From positions 62,001-126,000 of the forward strand of contig NZ_LQBK01000039.1 of assembly GCF_001483755.1 (NCBI RefSeq): a DNA stretch of 64,000 nucleotides, given 5' to 3'. Positions 43,045 to 52,556 of this stretch are shown here, one piece after another. A program made the translations under genes and the position numbers. The stretch comes from Kocuria rosea subsp. polaris. Its GTDB lineage: Bacteria > Actinomycetota > Actinomycetes > Actinomycetales > Micrococcaceae. Every line of letters begins with the position of its first letter. Positions within the stretch are counted from its first letter, which is position 1. Below the pieces are notes generated by a model. It saw nothing but the letters and a program-made list of their open reading frames with translations. It was not told the origin of the DNA and made no database searches.

Positions 43045-44487
43045 ATGGATCAGCAGAACCCGCCCTCCCGGGCCGGCGGCCATCCGTCGACCCCGAACGA
43101 CACCCTGAACACGAAGGACCTCCGGCGAGTGCTCGGGTCCAGCATGCTGGGCTCGATCATCGAGTACTACGACTTCATCCTGTACGCGACGGCGGCCGCC
43201 ATCGTCTTCGACAAGGTCTTCTTCGCGAACCTCGACCCGGCCCTGGCGCTCTTCGCCTCCTTCGGCACCCTGGCCGCCGGCTACCTGGCGCGGCCCCTGG
43301 GTGGTCTGGTCTTCGGCCACTTCGGCGACCGGGTGGGCCGCAAGCAGATGCTCGTGGTGTCGATGATGATGATGGGCGTCGCCACGATCGCCATCGGCCT
43401 GCTGCCCACCCCGGACGTGATCGGCTGGGTCTCTCCGGTGATCCTGGTGCTCCTGCGCATGGTGCAGGGGATCTCCGTCGGCGGCGAGTGGGGCGGTGCC
43501 ACGCTCATGGCCCTGGAGCACGCCCCCGCCTCCCGCCGTGGGTTCGCCGCGGCCTTCGCCAACGCCGGCGGCCCGGTGGGCGGTCTGCTGGCCACGCTGG
43601 TGGTCTCCGCGACGTCGGCCCTGACCGGTGACCAGTTCCTCGAGTGGGGCTGGCGCGTGCCGTTCCTGCTGAGCGCCGTGCTCATCGTCATCGGCATGGT
43701 GATCCGCCTCAAGGTGGCCGAGTCGCCGGTGTTCCAGCAGCTGGCCGCCGAGGCCGAGCAGGTCAAGGAGACCCGGAAGACCCCGCTGGGCGAGATCCTG
43801 GCCCGCCACTCCAAGACCGTGGGCCTGACCCTGGTCGCCAGCCTCGGCTTCTACGCCTGCCAGGGCATCCTGACCTCCTGGGGCGTGGCGCAGGCCGTCA
43901 ACAACGGCATCGCCCGCGAGTGGGTGCTCAACTGGAAGGGCGTCGCGGCGATCGTCACCGTGGCCGTCTCCTTCCTGGCCGCCCGGATGAGCGACCGCAT
44001 CGGCCGCCGGACCGTGCTCACGATCGGTGCCGTGGCCGGGATCGTCCTCGCCTGGCCGATCCTGGTGATGCTCACGAGCGGCAGCCCCTGGCTGTTCGTC
44101 GCGGCGATCCTCATCGGCAACGGTCTGGTCCAGGGCATCCTCGCCGGGCCGATCGGGGCCTTCATCTCCGAGCTGTTCCCGCCGCGGGTGCGCTACACCG
44201 GCGCCTCGCTGTCCTACCAGCTGGCCTCCACGCTCGGGGCGGGCTTCACGCCCATGATCGTCACGGGCCTGATGATCGCCGGCGGTCTGCCGCTGGTCGG
44301 CGTCTTCTGGATCGCCGTGCTCGTGGCCGGCCTGGTCTGCATCCGGCGCGTCCCCGAGGGCGCGGAGGGGATGCAGAGCACCCACCTGGAGCGCGCCCGC
44401 TTCAAGGCCACCAAGCGCATCGCCACCCGCCGCGCCCCTCGGGAGACCGTGGGCGCGGGTCACGGGACGCGCGGGGACGAGGCCTGA
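43045..44487 (+). CDS. MHS-family MFS transporter of the aromatic operon
   Basis: A 480-residue symporter of the same family as the one at 467. It shows SIIEYYDFILYATAAAIVF, RPLGGLVFGHFGDRVGRKQ, SVGGEWGGATLMALEHAP and PPRVRYTGASLSYQ. About twelve hydrophobic segments and a basic C-terminal tail are visible. The ATG at 43045 has GGAG four to five bases upstream; an upstream in-frame start lacks a site. Position suggests uptake of an aromatic acid or a small acid product. The MmgE/PrpD gene starts two bases after its stop. Confidence 0.83.
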   Translation: MDQQNPPSRAGGHPSTPNDTLNTKDLRRVLGSSMLGSIIEYYDFILYATAAAIVFDKVFFANLDPALALFASFGTLAAGYLARPLGGLVFGHFGDRVGRKQMLVVSMMMMGVATIAIGLLPTPDVIGWVSPVILVLLRMVQGISVGGEWGGATLMALEHAPASRRGFAAAFANAGGPVGGLLATLVVSATSALTGDQFLEWGWRVPFLLSAVLIVIGMVIRLKVAESPVFQQLAAEAEQVKETRKTPLGEILARHSKTVGLTLVASLGFYACQGILTSWGVAQAVNNGIAREWVLNWKGVAAIVTVAVSFLAARMSDRIGRRTVLTIGAVAGIVLAWPILVMLTSGSPWLFVAAILIGNGLVQGILAGPIGAFISELFPPRVRYTGASLSYQLASTLGAGFTPMIVTGLMIAGGLPLVGVFWIAVLVAGLVCIRRVPEGAEGMQSTHLERARFKATKRIATRRAPRETVGAGHGTRGDEA

Positions 44488-44488
44488 G

Positions 44489-45901
44489 GTGGGCGGCGAC
44501 GGACAGCTCACGGCACAGGGCACTCTCACGGACCGTCTGCTCCACCACGCCCACCGGGTCCGGTTCGAGGACTTCGGCGCCGCCGTGCTGGAACGGGCCC
44601 GGCACCGGATGCTCGACGCCCTCGGCAACATCGCTGCCGGCCACCGTGCCCAGGGCATGGAGCAGCTGGTCGAGACCGTCGTCGGCTGGGGCGGGCGCCA
44701 GGACGCGCCCGTCCTGGGGGACGGGCGCAGGATCCCGGCACACCACGCCGCGATGCTCAACGCGGCCCTCATGCGCTCGTTCGACTTCGAGCCCGTCGGC
44801 GCCGAGGGGCCGGGGCGGCGACAGGTCGCGGCGCACATCACCGGAACGACCGTGCCCGTCGCCCTGGCGGTCGGGGAGCGCGAACGGGCCGACGGCCGGC
44901 AGCTCCTGACGGCCCTGCTGGCGGGCGAGGACATCGCCGCCCGGCTCGCGTTCGGCTCGGGCTTCGACGTCTACTCCGGCCAGGACAACACGGGCACCGT
45001 CAACGGCGTGGGGGCCACGGTGGTCGCCTGCCTGCTCATGGGACTGGACGAGACCCGCACCCGGCACGCGGTCGGCATCGCGGTCAACCAGCTCGCGGGC
45101 ACCGTGGCCGGCATCTTCGACGGGGCCGGCGTCTTCAAGCTGCCCATGGCCTTCGCGGCACGGAACGCGATCACCGCGGCCGAGATGGCCGCGGCGGGCG
45201 TGACCGGGCCGGAGGACCCGCTGGGCGGCCGGTTCGGGTTCCTGCAGACCTACTGCGCGGACCCCGATCCGGAGGTGATGGTCGAGCGCCTGGGGGAGGA
45301 GTTCTACGCGGACGCCGTGATCAAGCCCTGGTCGTGCTGCCGCGCCGCGCACCCCTCGCTGGACGCCTGCGTGCGGCTGCTCGAGGAGGACGGGGTCGAC
45401 CCGGCACGGATCGAGCAGGTGGTGGTCCACGTGACCCCCCGGACGGCCGGCGGCTTCGTGGGTCGGCCCTTCGACCCGGGGGAGTGCCCCGAGGTCTCCG
45501 CCGCCTTCAGCATCCAGTACACGGCGGCGGCCGCACTGGTCTTCGGCACGGTCCGCCCGGAGCACCTCGGGCCGCAGGCCATGGCCGACCCCCGGGTCCA
45601 GGCCCTCCTGGACGTCACCGAGATCCGCGGCACTCTCGACGATCGTGAGGTGCTGACGGCGGAGGTCGAGGTCCGTCTCTCCGACGGCAGCGTCCGCCGG
45701 CAGCGGGTGGACGCCCCGCGCGGCGACGTCCACCACGCGCCGCTGTCCGAGGAGCAGATCCTGGAGAAGTACCGGCTCAACACGGCCTTCTCCCGCCGGG
45801 TCACGGCCGCGCGCGCCGATCGGGCGGCGGCCACGGTGGCACGTCTCGAGGACCTCGAGGACGTGGGCGCGCTGACGAGCTGCTTCGTGCCGGAGCGCTG
45901 A
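44489..45901 (+). CDS. MmgE/PrpD-family protein
   Basis: A 470-residue protein of the 2-methylcitrate dehydratase/immune-responsive decarboxylase fold. Visible are MLDALGNIAAGH, AAMLNAALMRSFDFE, AARLAFGSGFDVY, IKPWSCCRAAHPSLDAC and AFSIQYTAAAALVFG. The family dehydrates or decarboxylates tricarboxylic or hydroxy-dicarboxylic acids. In this operon it may act on a ring-cleavage product or on 2-methylcitrate from released propionyl units; neither is proven. The GTG lies two bases after the transporter stop, so expression is coupled. Confidence 0.83.
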   Translation: MGGDGQLTAQGTLTDRLLHHAHRVRFEDFGAAVLERARHRMLDALGNIAAGHRAQGMEQLVETVVGWGGRQDAPVLGDGRRIPAHHAAMLNAALMRSFDFEPVGAEGPGRRQVAAHITGTTVPVALAVGERERADGRQLLTALLAGEDIAARLAFGSGFDVYSGQDNTGTVNGVGATVVACLLMGLDETRTRHAVGIAVNQLAGTVAGIFDGAGVFKLPMAFAARNAITAAEMAAAGVTGPEDPLGGRFGFLQTYCADPDPEVMVERLGEEFYADAVIKPWSCCRAAHPSLDACVRLLEEDGVDPARIEQVVVHVTPRTAGGFVGRPFDPGECPEVSAAFSIQYTAAAALVFGTVRPEHLGPQAMADPRVQALLDVTEIRGTLDDREVLTAEVEVRLSDGSVRRQRVDAPRGDVHHAPLSEEQILEKYRLNTAFSRRVTAARADRAAATVARLEDLEDVGALTSCFVPER

Positions 45902-45940
45902 GGGCGCCGGGCCGGCGCTCTCGTGCCGGCTCGAGCACAA

Positions 45941-45968
45941 AGGTTCGAGCGCAGAGGTTCGAGCGCAG
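45941..45968. repeat. two tandem 14-base repeats
   Basis: AGGTTCGAGCGCAG occurs twice in tandem (45941-45954, 45955-45968). The second copy runs into the terminator stem that follows. Confidence 0.8.
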
Positions 45969-46011
45969 AGGGAGGGGGTGGGACCGTCAGGTCCCACCCC
46001 CTCCCTCTGCG
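45964..46011. terminator. bidirectional terminator, 22-base perfect stem
   Basis: Arms 45964-45985 and 45990-46011 are perfectly complementary with a four-base GTCA loop, between the convergent MmgE/PrpD and esterase genes. Confidence 0.85.
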
Positions 46012-46021
46012 CGGTGCTCCG

Positions 46022-47440
46022 TCAGGAGCGCAGCGCGACCAGGTGCCCCTCGTCCGGGGCCCGGAGGTCCGGAGCGCCTCCGCCGAACTCGAGGCGCCGG
46101 GGATCCGCCGGGTCGAAGCCGGGGACCGGGCGGCCGCCGGCCCGGGGCCGCCCGTCGCGGACGAAGCCGAGGAACCACTCCTGCAGCGCGCCCGCCGTGC
46201 CGTCGAAGACGGCGGGGTCGAGGCCGTGCAGCATCGGGGCGTCCTCCCAGCAGCGGCGGTCGCCGAAGAGGAAGGGCAGCGGCATGCAGTGCGGGCTGCC
46301 GGCACCGGGCAGCGGGCTCTGCACGGAGAACCCGGCGAGGTGGACCCCCAGACCGGCCCGGGTCGCGGCGTGCGCGAGCTCGAGGTGGGCCAGCCGGAAC
46401 TGGTGGAGCGTCATCGCCTCGACCATGCGCTCCTTGCCGGAGGCACCGGGCCGCTTGCGGTCGATCCAGGCCGCCGCGGCCGCGGGGTCCGCGAAGTGCG
46501 ACCGGAGGTGGCCGTCCACGGCGCCCGGTGGGAACGCCTCGTCCGGGGCGGCGCGGAGGAAGGCCGAGGCCTCCTCGGAGGTGGACAGCAGCAGCAGCGA
46601 CTCGACGTGCAGGCGCGCCGACGAGGTGCCGTAGTCGTGCAGGTCCTCGGCGACGGGTCCGCCGGCCGCGGGCATCAGGGCCATGCCCCGGCCGGCGAAG
46701 GCGCGGGCCAGGTCCCCCTGGGCGTCCAGGACGGCCTCGAGCGGCGCCCGGGCCAGTCCGCCGACGCCGGCCAGGGCGGCGGCGGCCGGACGCCACCTCT
46801 CCTCCAGCGCCTCCGGGGTCAGCGGGGGCTCCCAGGGAAGGCTGACGAGCGCCAGGCGTCGGAACAGCCCGGAGGCCCCGGGGTGCGCGGCCAGCGCGAA
46901 GCCGTACCAGGCGCCGGCGGAGTCACCGGCGAGGGTGATGTTCTCCGGGTCCCCGCCGAAGGCACCGATCTCGTCCTTGACCCAGCGCAGCGCCTGCAGC
47001 AGGTCCCGCAGGGGTCGCTGGGACTCGTGCGCGTCCCCGCGCGGGCCGAGGTGGCCCAGGACGCCGAGCCGGTAGTTCACGGTCACCAGGACGACAGGCC
47101 CGTTCTGCACCAGAGCAGGGGAGGTGAACCAGCGGGCGTTGCCCGTGCCGGAGAGGAAGCCGCCGCCGGGGACGAACACCACCACGGGCAGCCCCTCGGC
47201 GCCGGGCGGGGCCTGGACCCGGACCTGGAACGCGGTCTCGCTCTGCGGGACCTCGCCGTTGGCACCGCCCAGCAGGGCGTTCAGGGCGCCGGGCCGCTGC
47301 GGGAAGGCCGATGGCCGCTCCGGGCCGGCCGGTGCGCCGTCCCCCCGGCCCACGAGGACGGCCTCGGCGAACCGGTCGCCGGGCTCCGCCGGCTCGGCGT
47401 AGCGCAGGACGACGTCGACACCGGCGTCCGGCCCGCTCAC
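46022..47440 (-). CDS. type B carboxylesterase
   Basis: A 472-residue alpha/beta-hydrolase. It shows the oxyanion loop VVVFVPGGGFLSGTG, VTVNYRLGVLGHLGP, VKDEIGAFGGDPENITLAGD and the nucleophile Ser in GDSAGAWYG. The C-terminal His is less clear. Its GTG overlaps the stop of the BVMO gene by four bases (GTGA), a strong sign that both act in one pathway: the esterase would hydrolyse the aryl or alkyl ester made by the BVMO, giving a phenol plus acid. Length is slightly short for type B esterases. Confidence 0.85.
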   Translation of the reverse strand: MSGPDAGVDVVLRYAEPAEPGDRFAEAVLVGRGDGAPAGPERPSAFPQRPGALNALLGGANGEVPQSETAFQVRVQAPPGAEGLPVVVFVPGGGFLSGTGNARWFTSPALVQNGPVVLVTVNYRLGVLGHLGPRGDAHESQRPLRDLLQALRWVKDEIGAFGGDPENITLAGDSAGAWYGFALAAHPGASGLFRRLALVSLPWEPPLTPEALEERWRPAAAALAGVGGLARAPLEAVLDAQGDLARAFAGRGMALMPAAGGPVAEDLHDYGTSSARLHVESLLLLSTSEEASAFLRAAPDEAFPPGAVDGHLRSHFADPAAAAAWIDRKRPGASGKERMVEAMTLHQFRLAHLELAHAATRAGLGVHLAGFSVQSPLPGAGSPHCMPLPFLFGDRRCWEDAPMLHGLDPAVFDGTAGALQEWFLGFVRDGRPRAGGRPVPGFDPADPRRLEFGGGAPDLRAPDEGHLVALRS

Positions 47441-49440
47441 CGCAGGAACTCGTAGTCGTCCGCCTCGACGGCCTGGGTGATCCGCCAGTACTCGGTGGTC
47501 CGGAAGGGCCACACCTGGGAGACGCGGTTGAAGCGGTTCTTGTACCAGGTCCGCACGTAGGGCTGTCCCCAGGTCATGCGGGAGTTCTCGGCGTCCACCC
47601 AGGCGATGTGCCGGTCCAGGGCCTCCTGCGTGAGGACCAGGGCCCGCGCGTCGCGCTCGAGGAGCTGGCGGACGGCCTCCACCGTGTACTCGGCGGCCCG
47701 CTCGATCATGAAGTGCAGGCCGCCTGCCACGACGCCTCCGGTGTTGGGCCCCATCAGCATGAAGAAGTTGGGGAAGTTCGGCACGGTGATGCCGGCGAAG
47801 CCCTTGGCGTCGCCGCCCCAGTAGTCGTGGATCTCGACGCCGTCCCGGCCCACGATCTCGATCGGGTCCAGGTAGTCGGAAGGACGGAAGCCGGTGGCGT
47901 AGATGACCACGTCCACGTCGAGCTCCCGCCCGTCCGCGGTCACCAGGCCGGTGGGCGTGAAGGACTCCAGCCCCTCGGAGATCACCTCGGTCTGCGGGGA
48001 CCTCAGGGCCGCGGCCCAGACGCCGTTGTCCCTCAGCATGCGCTTGGCCGACGGCGGGTACTGGGGGATCGCCTTCTCCAGCAGGTCCGGGCGGCCCTCG
48101 TACTGCTCCTCCATGCGCTGGATGATCGCCCGGCGGAACTCCTCGTTGGCGCGGGAGACGCTCAGCGGAGCACCTTCCCAGCCCTCCTCGGCGGTGGCGA
48201 TGTGCAGCCGCCCGTCGATGCCGCCGGCGGTGACCCACAGCCGGAACAGCTGCCCGTAGCCGGGGACCATGGTGTGCAGCCAGTCGGCGGTCTCGGACAT
48301 CGGGTCGTGGTAGGTGGGGGCGGGCAGCATCCACGGGGCGCTGCGCTGGAACAGGTACAGCTGCTCCACCTCGCCCACAATGGCCGGCACGATCTGGTAG
48401 GCGCTGGCGCCCGTGCCGATCACCGCGACGCGCTTGCCGGTGAGGTCCACACCGTGGTCCCACTCCTGGGAGTGCATCTGCGCGCCGCGGAAGGAGTCCT
48501 GTCCCGGCCACTCCGGGATGTGCGGGTGGTCCAGCTGGCCCACCCCGGTGATGACGGCGTTGTAGCGGCGGACCTGCTCCTCGCCGTCGCGGGTGCGGGT
48601 GGTGGCCACCCAGGTGGCGGAGTCCTCGTCCCAGACGGCCCGCACCAGCGAGGTGTCCAGCTCGATCTGCTCGGCGAACCCGGCCCGCTCGGCGACGGTC
48701 TCCAGGTAGTCGAGGACCTCGTGGCCCTGCGCGAACTGGTGCGGCCAGTCCACCCGCTGGGCGAAGGAGAAGCTGTAGCCGTAGGTGGGGGTGTCCAGGC
48801 GCACCCCGGGGTAGTGGTTCTTCCACCACGTGCCGCCCACGCGGTGCGAGGCCTCGATCCAGGTGTAGGGCAGGCCCGCCTCCTGGAGCCGGTAGGCGGC
48901 GGCGATGCCGGAGATCCCGGCCCCCACGATCAGCGTCTCGAAGGGCTCGGCCCCCGGATCCGCCCGGTAGTCCTCGTACTGCCAGTCCGGGGAGCCGTTG
49001 CGGTCCGGTGCCAGGCCGAACTCGTGCTTCATCTGGCCCATCCAGCCGGCATCGTGCTCCGTGCGCCCTCCGGTGAACCAGTTCAGGAGGGCGTCCGTCT
49101 GCTCGGGGGTGAGCGGCTCCAGCGTTCTGACGTCCTCGTCGCGCAGCCTCCGCAGCCCCTCGAACGCCAGCTCCTGGGCCTGCTCGACCTGCTCGGAGGT
49201 CAGGCCGCCGTGCGGCTGCAGGGCCGTGCCCATGGGCGGGAGTGGCGGGGACAGCTCCGGGGGGAGGATCGAGGTGTCCCGCAGCGCGGTGGCCAGGGCG
49301 GCCAGCAGCACGGGTGCCTCCGCGCCGGCGACCATCCGCCGGAGCGTCTCGTCGTCCTCGGTGATCTGCGGGTACTCGTCGGTCCAGTACAGGTCGCCGT
49401 GCGTCGGCTGGGTGGCCGGCGGGGTGCTGAGTGCGGTCAT
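47437..49440 (-). CDS. 4-hydroxyacetophenone monooxygenase-like BVMO
   Basis: A 667-residue type I Baeyer-Villiger monooxygenase. The FAD motif GAGISG is at 173-178 and the NADPH motif GTGASA at 342-347. Between them is the BVMO fingerprint FRGAQMHSQEWD (F317 to W327). The N-terminal extension of about 165 residues before the FAD motif is a feature of 4-hydroxyacetophenone monooxygenase (HAPMO). The reaction is oxygen insertion next to an aryl ketone to give an ester. The ATG at 49440 matches the family start; an open frame continues upstream to 49584. It is coupled to the esterase gene and follows the hydroxylase gene after 40 bases. Confidence 0.88.
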   Translation of the reverse strand: MTALSTPPATQPTHGDLYWTDEYPQITEDDETLRRMVAGAEAPVLLAALATALRDTSILPPELSPPLPPMGTALQPHGGLTSEQVEQAQELAFEGLRRLRDEDVRTLEPLTPEQTDALLNWFTGGRTEHDAGWMGQMKHEFGLAPDRNGSPDWQYEDYRADPGAEPFETLIVGAGISGIAAAYRLQEAGLPYTWIEASHRVGGTWWKNHYPGVRLDTPTYGYSFSFAQRVDWPHQFAQGHEVLDYLETVAERAGFAEQIELDTSLVRAVWDEDSATWVATTRTRDGEEQVRRYNAVITGVGQLDHPHIPEWPGQDSFRGAQMHSQEWDHGVDLTGKRVAVIGTGASAYQIVPAIVGEVEQLYLFQRSAPWMLPAPTYHDPMSETADWLHTMVPGYGQLFRLWVTAGGIDGRLHIATAEEGWEGAPLSVSRANEEFRRAIIQRMEEQYEGRPDLLEKAIPQYPPSAKRMLRDNGVWAAALRSPQTEVISEGLESFTPTGLVTADGRELDVDVVIYATGFRPSDYLDPIEIVGRDGVEIHDYWGGDAKGFAGITVPNFPNFFMLMGPNTGGVVAGGLHFMIERAAEYTVEAVRQLLERDARALVLTQEALDRHIAWVDAENSRMTWGQPYVRTWYKNRFNRVSQVWPFRTTEYWRITQAVEADDYEFLR

Positions 49441-49480
49441 CGGTCCTCCTGGGAAGGGCATCGGGGCCTGGCGGGTCCGG

Positions 49481-51112
49481 TCAGGCGGTCGGTTGGCGGG
49501 CGGCGCGGACACGGTCGTCGACGTGGGTGCGCAGCACCTCGACGACCCGTGCCTGCTCGGCCGGGGTGAAGACGGCGGCCACATAGCGGTCCGGGCGGAC
49601 CACCACGAACACCGGTTCCCCGGGGAGTCCGGCGGTCAGGGTCTCGTGGTCCTCGCGGACGCGGACCACGTCGGCTCCGTTCCCGCGTGCTGCGGTCTCG
49701 TCGGTGCTCGGCCCGTCCAGGCGCACCAGGGTCGCTCCGATCCGGGTGAAGTACGGGTCCAGGCCGTCGGGGTCGGCGCCGAGGCCGATCACCGACCAGC
49801 CGCGGCCGAGGTGGGCGTCGAGGCCGGCGCGGCGGCCGGACGGATCGGTGACGGTGGGCTGGCTCAGCGACCTCCCTGTCGTGATCCCGGGGATCTCGGC
49901 GGCGGTGCCGCCGGTCGGCACGGCGACGCCGTCGGAGTAGTCCGGCGGGGTGACGAAGCGCATGCCGGCCAGGTAGGCGTGCACCGGGGGGACCCTGCGC
50001 AGCAGCTGGAGGGCGGCGTCGCGCAGCCGGGTGCTGAGCGGGTTGGTGGCCATGACCACGGCGCCGATCCGGCGGGAGAGCATCATCATCTTCGCGCCGT
50101 GGGCCCGGCGCTCGGTCTCGTAGGTGTCCAGGAGGCGGTCGGTGGCTCCGCCCCGGACGGCGTCGACGAGCTTCCAGGCGATGTTCGAGGCGTCGCGGAC
50201 GCCCGCGTTGAGGCCCTGCCCGGCGAAGGGCGGCATCAGGTGCGCGGCGTCCCCGGCGAGGAAGACCCGGCCGTCCCGGTAGGACCGGGCGACCCGCTGA
50301 TGGGCGACGTACACGGCGGCGCGCCGGATGTCGGCGGGGTCCAGCTCGGCGCGGAACGGTCGCAGCAGCTCCCGGATCTGCGCCGGGGACGTCATCTCGT
50401 CCGCGTCCTCGTGGTCGAAGAGCATGAACTCCAGCCGGAGACGTCCTCCGGCGCCCGGGACCAGCACATAGGGGCGCCGTCCGTCGCAGTGGAACTCCGC
50501 GTACGGGTCCCGTGGCCGGGTCTCGTTGAGCAGGTCGATGACGATCCAGCGCTGGGGCTGGGTGGAGCCGACCAGGTCGATCCCCACGGCGGACCGGGTG
50601 AAGCTGCGCCCGCCGTCGGCGCCGATCAGCCAGCTGGACGTGAGGGTCCGGGGTCCGTCCGGGGTGCTCATCCGGAGGCTGACTCCCTCGGCGTCCTGGG
50701 AGAGCTCCGTGGCCTCGGTGCCGAGCAGCACCTCCAGGCCCGGGTGTGTCATGGCCCGGTCGAAGAGCAGCTGCTCGAGGATCGGCTGGTCGAACTGGGT
50801 CTTGGCCGGGTGGCCGAGCCGGGACGGAACCGGCCGTGCCTCTGCGAGCAGGCGGTCGTTGAGCCCGAAGTAGCGGCTGCCCGTGTCCAGCAGGGACTCC
50901 GCCTTGAGGTCGTCGGCGACCCCGATCTGCTCGAGGACCCGGAACGACTCGTCCTGCAGGCTGATGGCCCGGGGCAGGTCGCCGGGGGCGGTGGACCTCT
51001 CCACGACCGTGGTGCGGACGCCGGCCTCGGCCAGCAGCAGGGCGGCGGTCAGGCCGACCGGCCCCGCCCCCACCACGATGACCTCACACGCCGGGTCGAA
51101 TCGGTTCTCCAC
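49481..51112 (-). CDS. FAD-dependent aromatic hydroxylase (PHBH/MhpA-like)
   Basis: A 543-residue group A flavin monooxygenase that hydroxylates a phenolic ring with NAD(P)H. It shows VIVVGAGPVGLTAALLLAEA, LIGADGGRSFTRSAVGI (the DG motif), GRVFLAGDAAHLMPPFAGQG and LNAGVRDASNIAWKL. A thioredoxin-like C-terminal domain of about 130 residues follows, as in phenol and resorcinol hydroxylases. The GTG has AAGGAGG. It is first in the hydroxylase-BVMO-esterase operon and could convert hydroquinone or another phenol made by BVMO plus esterase. Confidence 0.86.
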   Translation of the reverse strand: MENRFDPACEVIVVGAGPVGLTAALLLAEAGVRTTVVERSTAPGDLPRAISLQDESFRVLEQIGVADDLKAESLLDTGSRYFGLNDRLLAEARPVPSRLGHPAKTQFDQPILEQLLFDRAMTHPGLEVLLGTEATELSQDAEGVSLRMSTPDGPRTLTSSWLIGADGGRSFTRSAVGIDLVGSTQPQRWIVIDLLNETRPRDPYAEFHCDGRRPYVLVPGAGGRLRLEFMLFDHEDADEMTSPAQIRELLRPFRAELDPADIRRAAVYVAHQRVARSYRDGRVFLAGDAAHLMPPFAGQGLNAGVRDASNIAWKLVDAVRGGATDRLLDTYETERRAHGAKMMMLSRRIGAVVMATNPLSTRLRDAALQLLRRVPPVHAYLAGMRFVTPPDYSDGVAVPTGGTAAEIPGITTGRSLSQPTVTDPSGRRAGLDAHLGRGWSVIGLGADPDGLDPYFTRIGATLVRLDGPSTDETAARGNGADVVRVREDHETLTAGLPGEPVFVVVRPDRYVAAVFTPAEQARVVEVLRTHVDDRVRAARQPTA

Positions 51113-51225
51113 TGTGCCTCCTTGCCGTCGACGGCCCGCCGCTGTCCGGGGCCGGACGTGTGTCCGCTGCCGCTCCCCGAGCTCCGGCAGGGCGGAGAGG
51201 GGTAATGCACATCACATCTGAGATC

Positions 51226-51254
51226 ACAATAACGAGCTGTCATGCAAAGGTCAA
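51226..51254 (-). promoter_or_regulatory. promoter of the hydroxylase-BVMO-esterase operon
   Basis: Minus strand TTGACC (51249-51254), 17 bases, TATTGT (51226-51231). Just downstream lie two direct TGTGAT repeats six bases apart, a possible activator or repressor site. Confidence 0.65.
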
Positions 51255-51376
51255 CAGAGAATGTATTCTTTGCCGCGACCTTCGGGCTTTCTCGTCACCG
51301 CGTGGGACAGGCCTCTGGTGGCCGGCCCGGCGTCCGCGGGCAACACCCTGCGGGAGCCGTTCGCCGGGAGCGGCGC

Positions 51377-52396
51377 TCACTGTCCGACCGGAATGGACTC
51401 GCCGTCCGCCGGCACCAGCAGTTCCCCGGCGAACGTGGTCGAGGCGCGCAGCCAGGTCTCGAGGGGCGCGTGGGCCGGGACGAGGTGGTGCAGGGCCAGA
51501 GTGCGGACCCGTGCTGCCGCCGCGATGCGCCCGGCGTCCTCCGGGGTGGTGTGCGCCCGCCGGTGGTGTCCCATGCTGGCGTCCAGGTCCTGCCGCGTGG
51601 GAGCGCGGTAGCTGCCGGCCACGGACTCCAGGTCGATGGCCTCGTGGAGCAGGAGATCGCACCCCGCGGCCAGGCGGACCAGGTTCCCACTGGGCGCGGT
51701 GTCCCCGGACACGGTGACGGAGCCGTGGGCCGAGTCGAAGCGGAAGGCGAAGGCGGGTGCCATCGGCCGGTGCTGGACCAGGGTGGCGGTGACCGTCACC
51801 CGGTCGTCGCGGAAGATCTCCAGCGGCTCCATGTCAGGATGGTTCGCCTCGTCGGGATGGAAGCCCGTGCGGGGCGGGATGACGATGTCCTCGCCGCGGA
51901 AGACGCGGGAGAGATCCGGCGCGCGGGAGTCCCGTCGACGGTCGTTGAGGTCGGTGGCGTGGGCGCGGAGCAGCAGCTCGACCAGGTCTGCCGTCCCCGG
52001 TGTCGGCGCGTCGGGGAAGACGGGGTCGGGCTCCTCCCCGGAACCGGACGCCGGCGGGAGCACTCCGCGCCGGCCCGGTCCCAGCACGGGGACGGTCCGC
52101 TCCGGGTGGCCCCGGAGGGCGAGCCCGCCCAGGACCATGACGGAGTTGAGGTCGATCGTGTGGTCCGAGTGGTGGTGGGTGATGAAGATCCCCCGGAGGT
52201 CCGTGAAGGACAGCCCCGCCTCGGCCATGCGCAGCCCCACGCCGTGCCCGCAGTCCACCAGGTAGACGGCCGGACCGACCACGACGGCCGTGGCGATGCC
52301 GCTGCGGTGGCGCGCGTCCCGTCCCGGCCGCAGCAGCGGGCCACCGGCGGTGCCGAGGGTGATGACGCGCATGCCGTGCGCCGGATCGTGTCCCAC
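51377..52396 (-). CDS. metallo-beta-lactamase-fold hydrolase
   Basis: A 339-residue two-metal hydrolase of the RNase Z/arylsulfatase-like branch. The zinc motif is FITHHHSDHTIDLNSVMVLG, with a later VTVSGDTAPSG and LALHHLVPAH. The start is uncertain: GTG at 52396 has AGGAG nine bases upstream, while TTG at 52405 abuts that site. It lies between the ABC importer terminator and the hydroxylase promoter. It may hydrolyse a lactone or ester in the aromatic pathway, but no specific reaction can be assigned. Confidence 0.8.
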   Translation of the reverse strand: MGHDPAHGMRVITLGTAGGPLLRPGRDARHRSGIATAVVVGPAVYLVDCGHGVGLRMAEAGLSFTDLRGIFITHHHSDHTIDLNSVMVLGGLALRGHPERTVPVLGPGRRGVLPPASGSGEEPDPVFPDAPTPGTADLVELLLRAHATDLNDRRRDSRAPDLSRVFRGEDIVIPPRTGFHPDEANHPDMEPLEIFRDDRVTVTATLVQHRPMAPAFAFRFDSAHGSVTVSGDTAPSGNLVRLAAGCDLLLHEAIDLESVAGSYRAPTRQDLDASMGHHRRAHTTPEDAGRIAAAARVRTLALHHLVPAHAPLETWLRASTTFAGELLVPADGESIPVGQ

Positions 52397-52502
52397 GGTG
52401 CTCAACTCCTGTTCGCCGGTCGCTCGGTGCGCCGGGCCGAGATCCGCGCCGTCGGACGCCGACGGCGGTGAGGGGCCACCCGGGACGGGCGGCCCGACGG
52501 TG

Positions 52503-52549
52503 CGAGCGGCGGCGGGACCACCGGGTGCCGGTGGTCCCGCCGCCGCTCG
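52503..52549. terminator. terminator of the ABC importer operon, 22-base stem
   Basis: Arms 52503-52524 and 52528-52549 are perfectly complementary with a three-base loop, directly after the binding-protein gene on the minus strand. Confidence 0.8.
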
Positions 52550-52556
52550 TCGGGTG

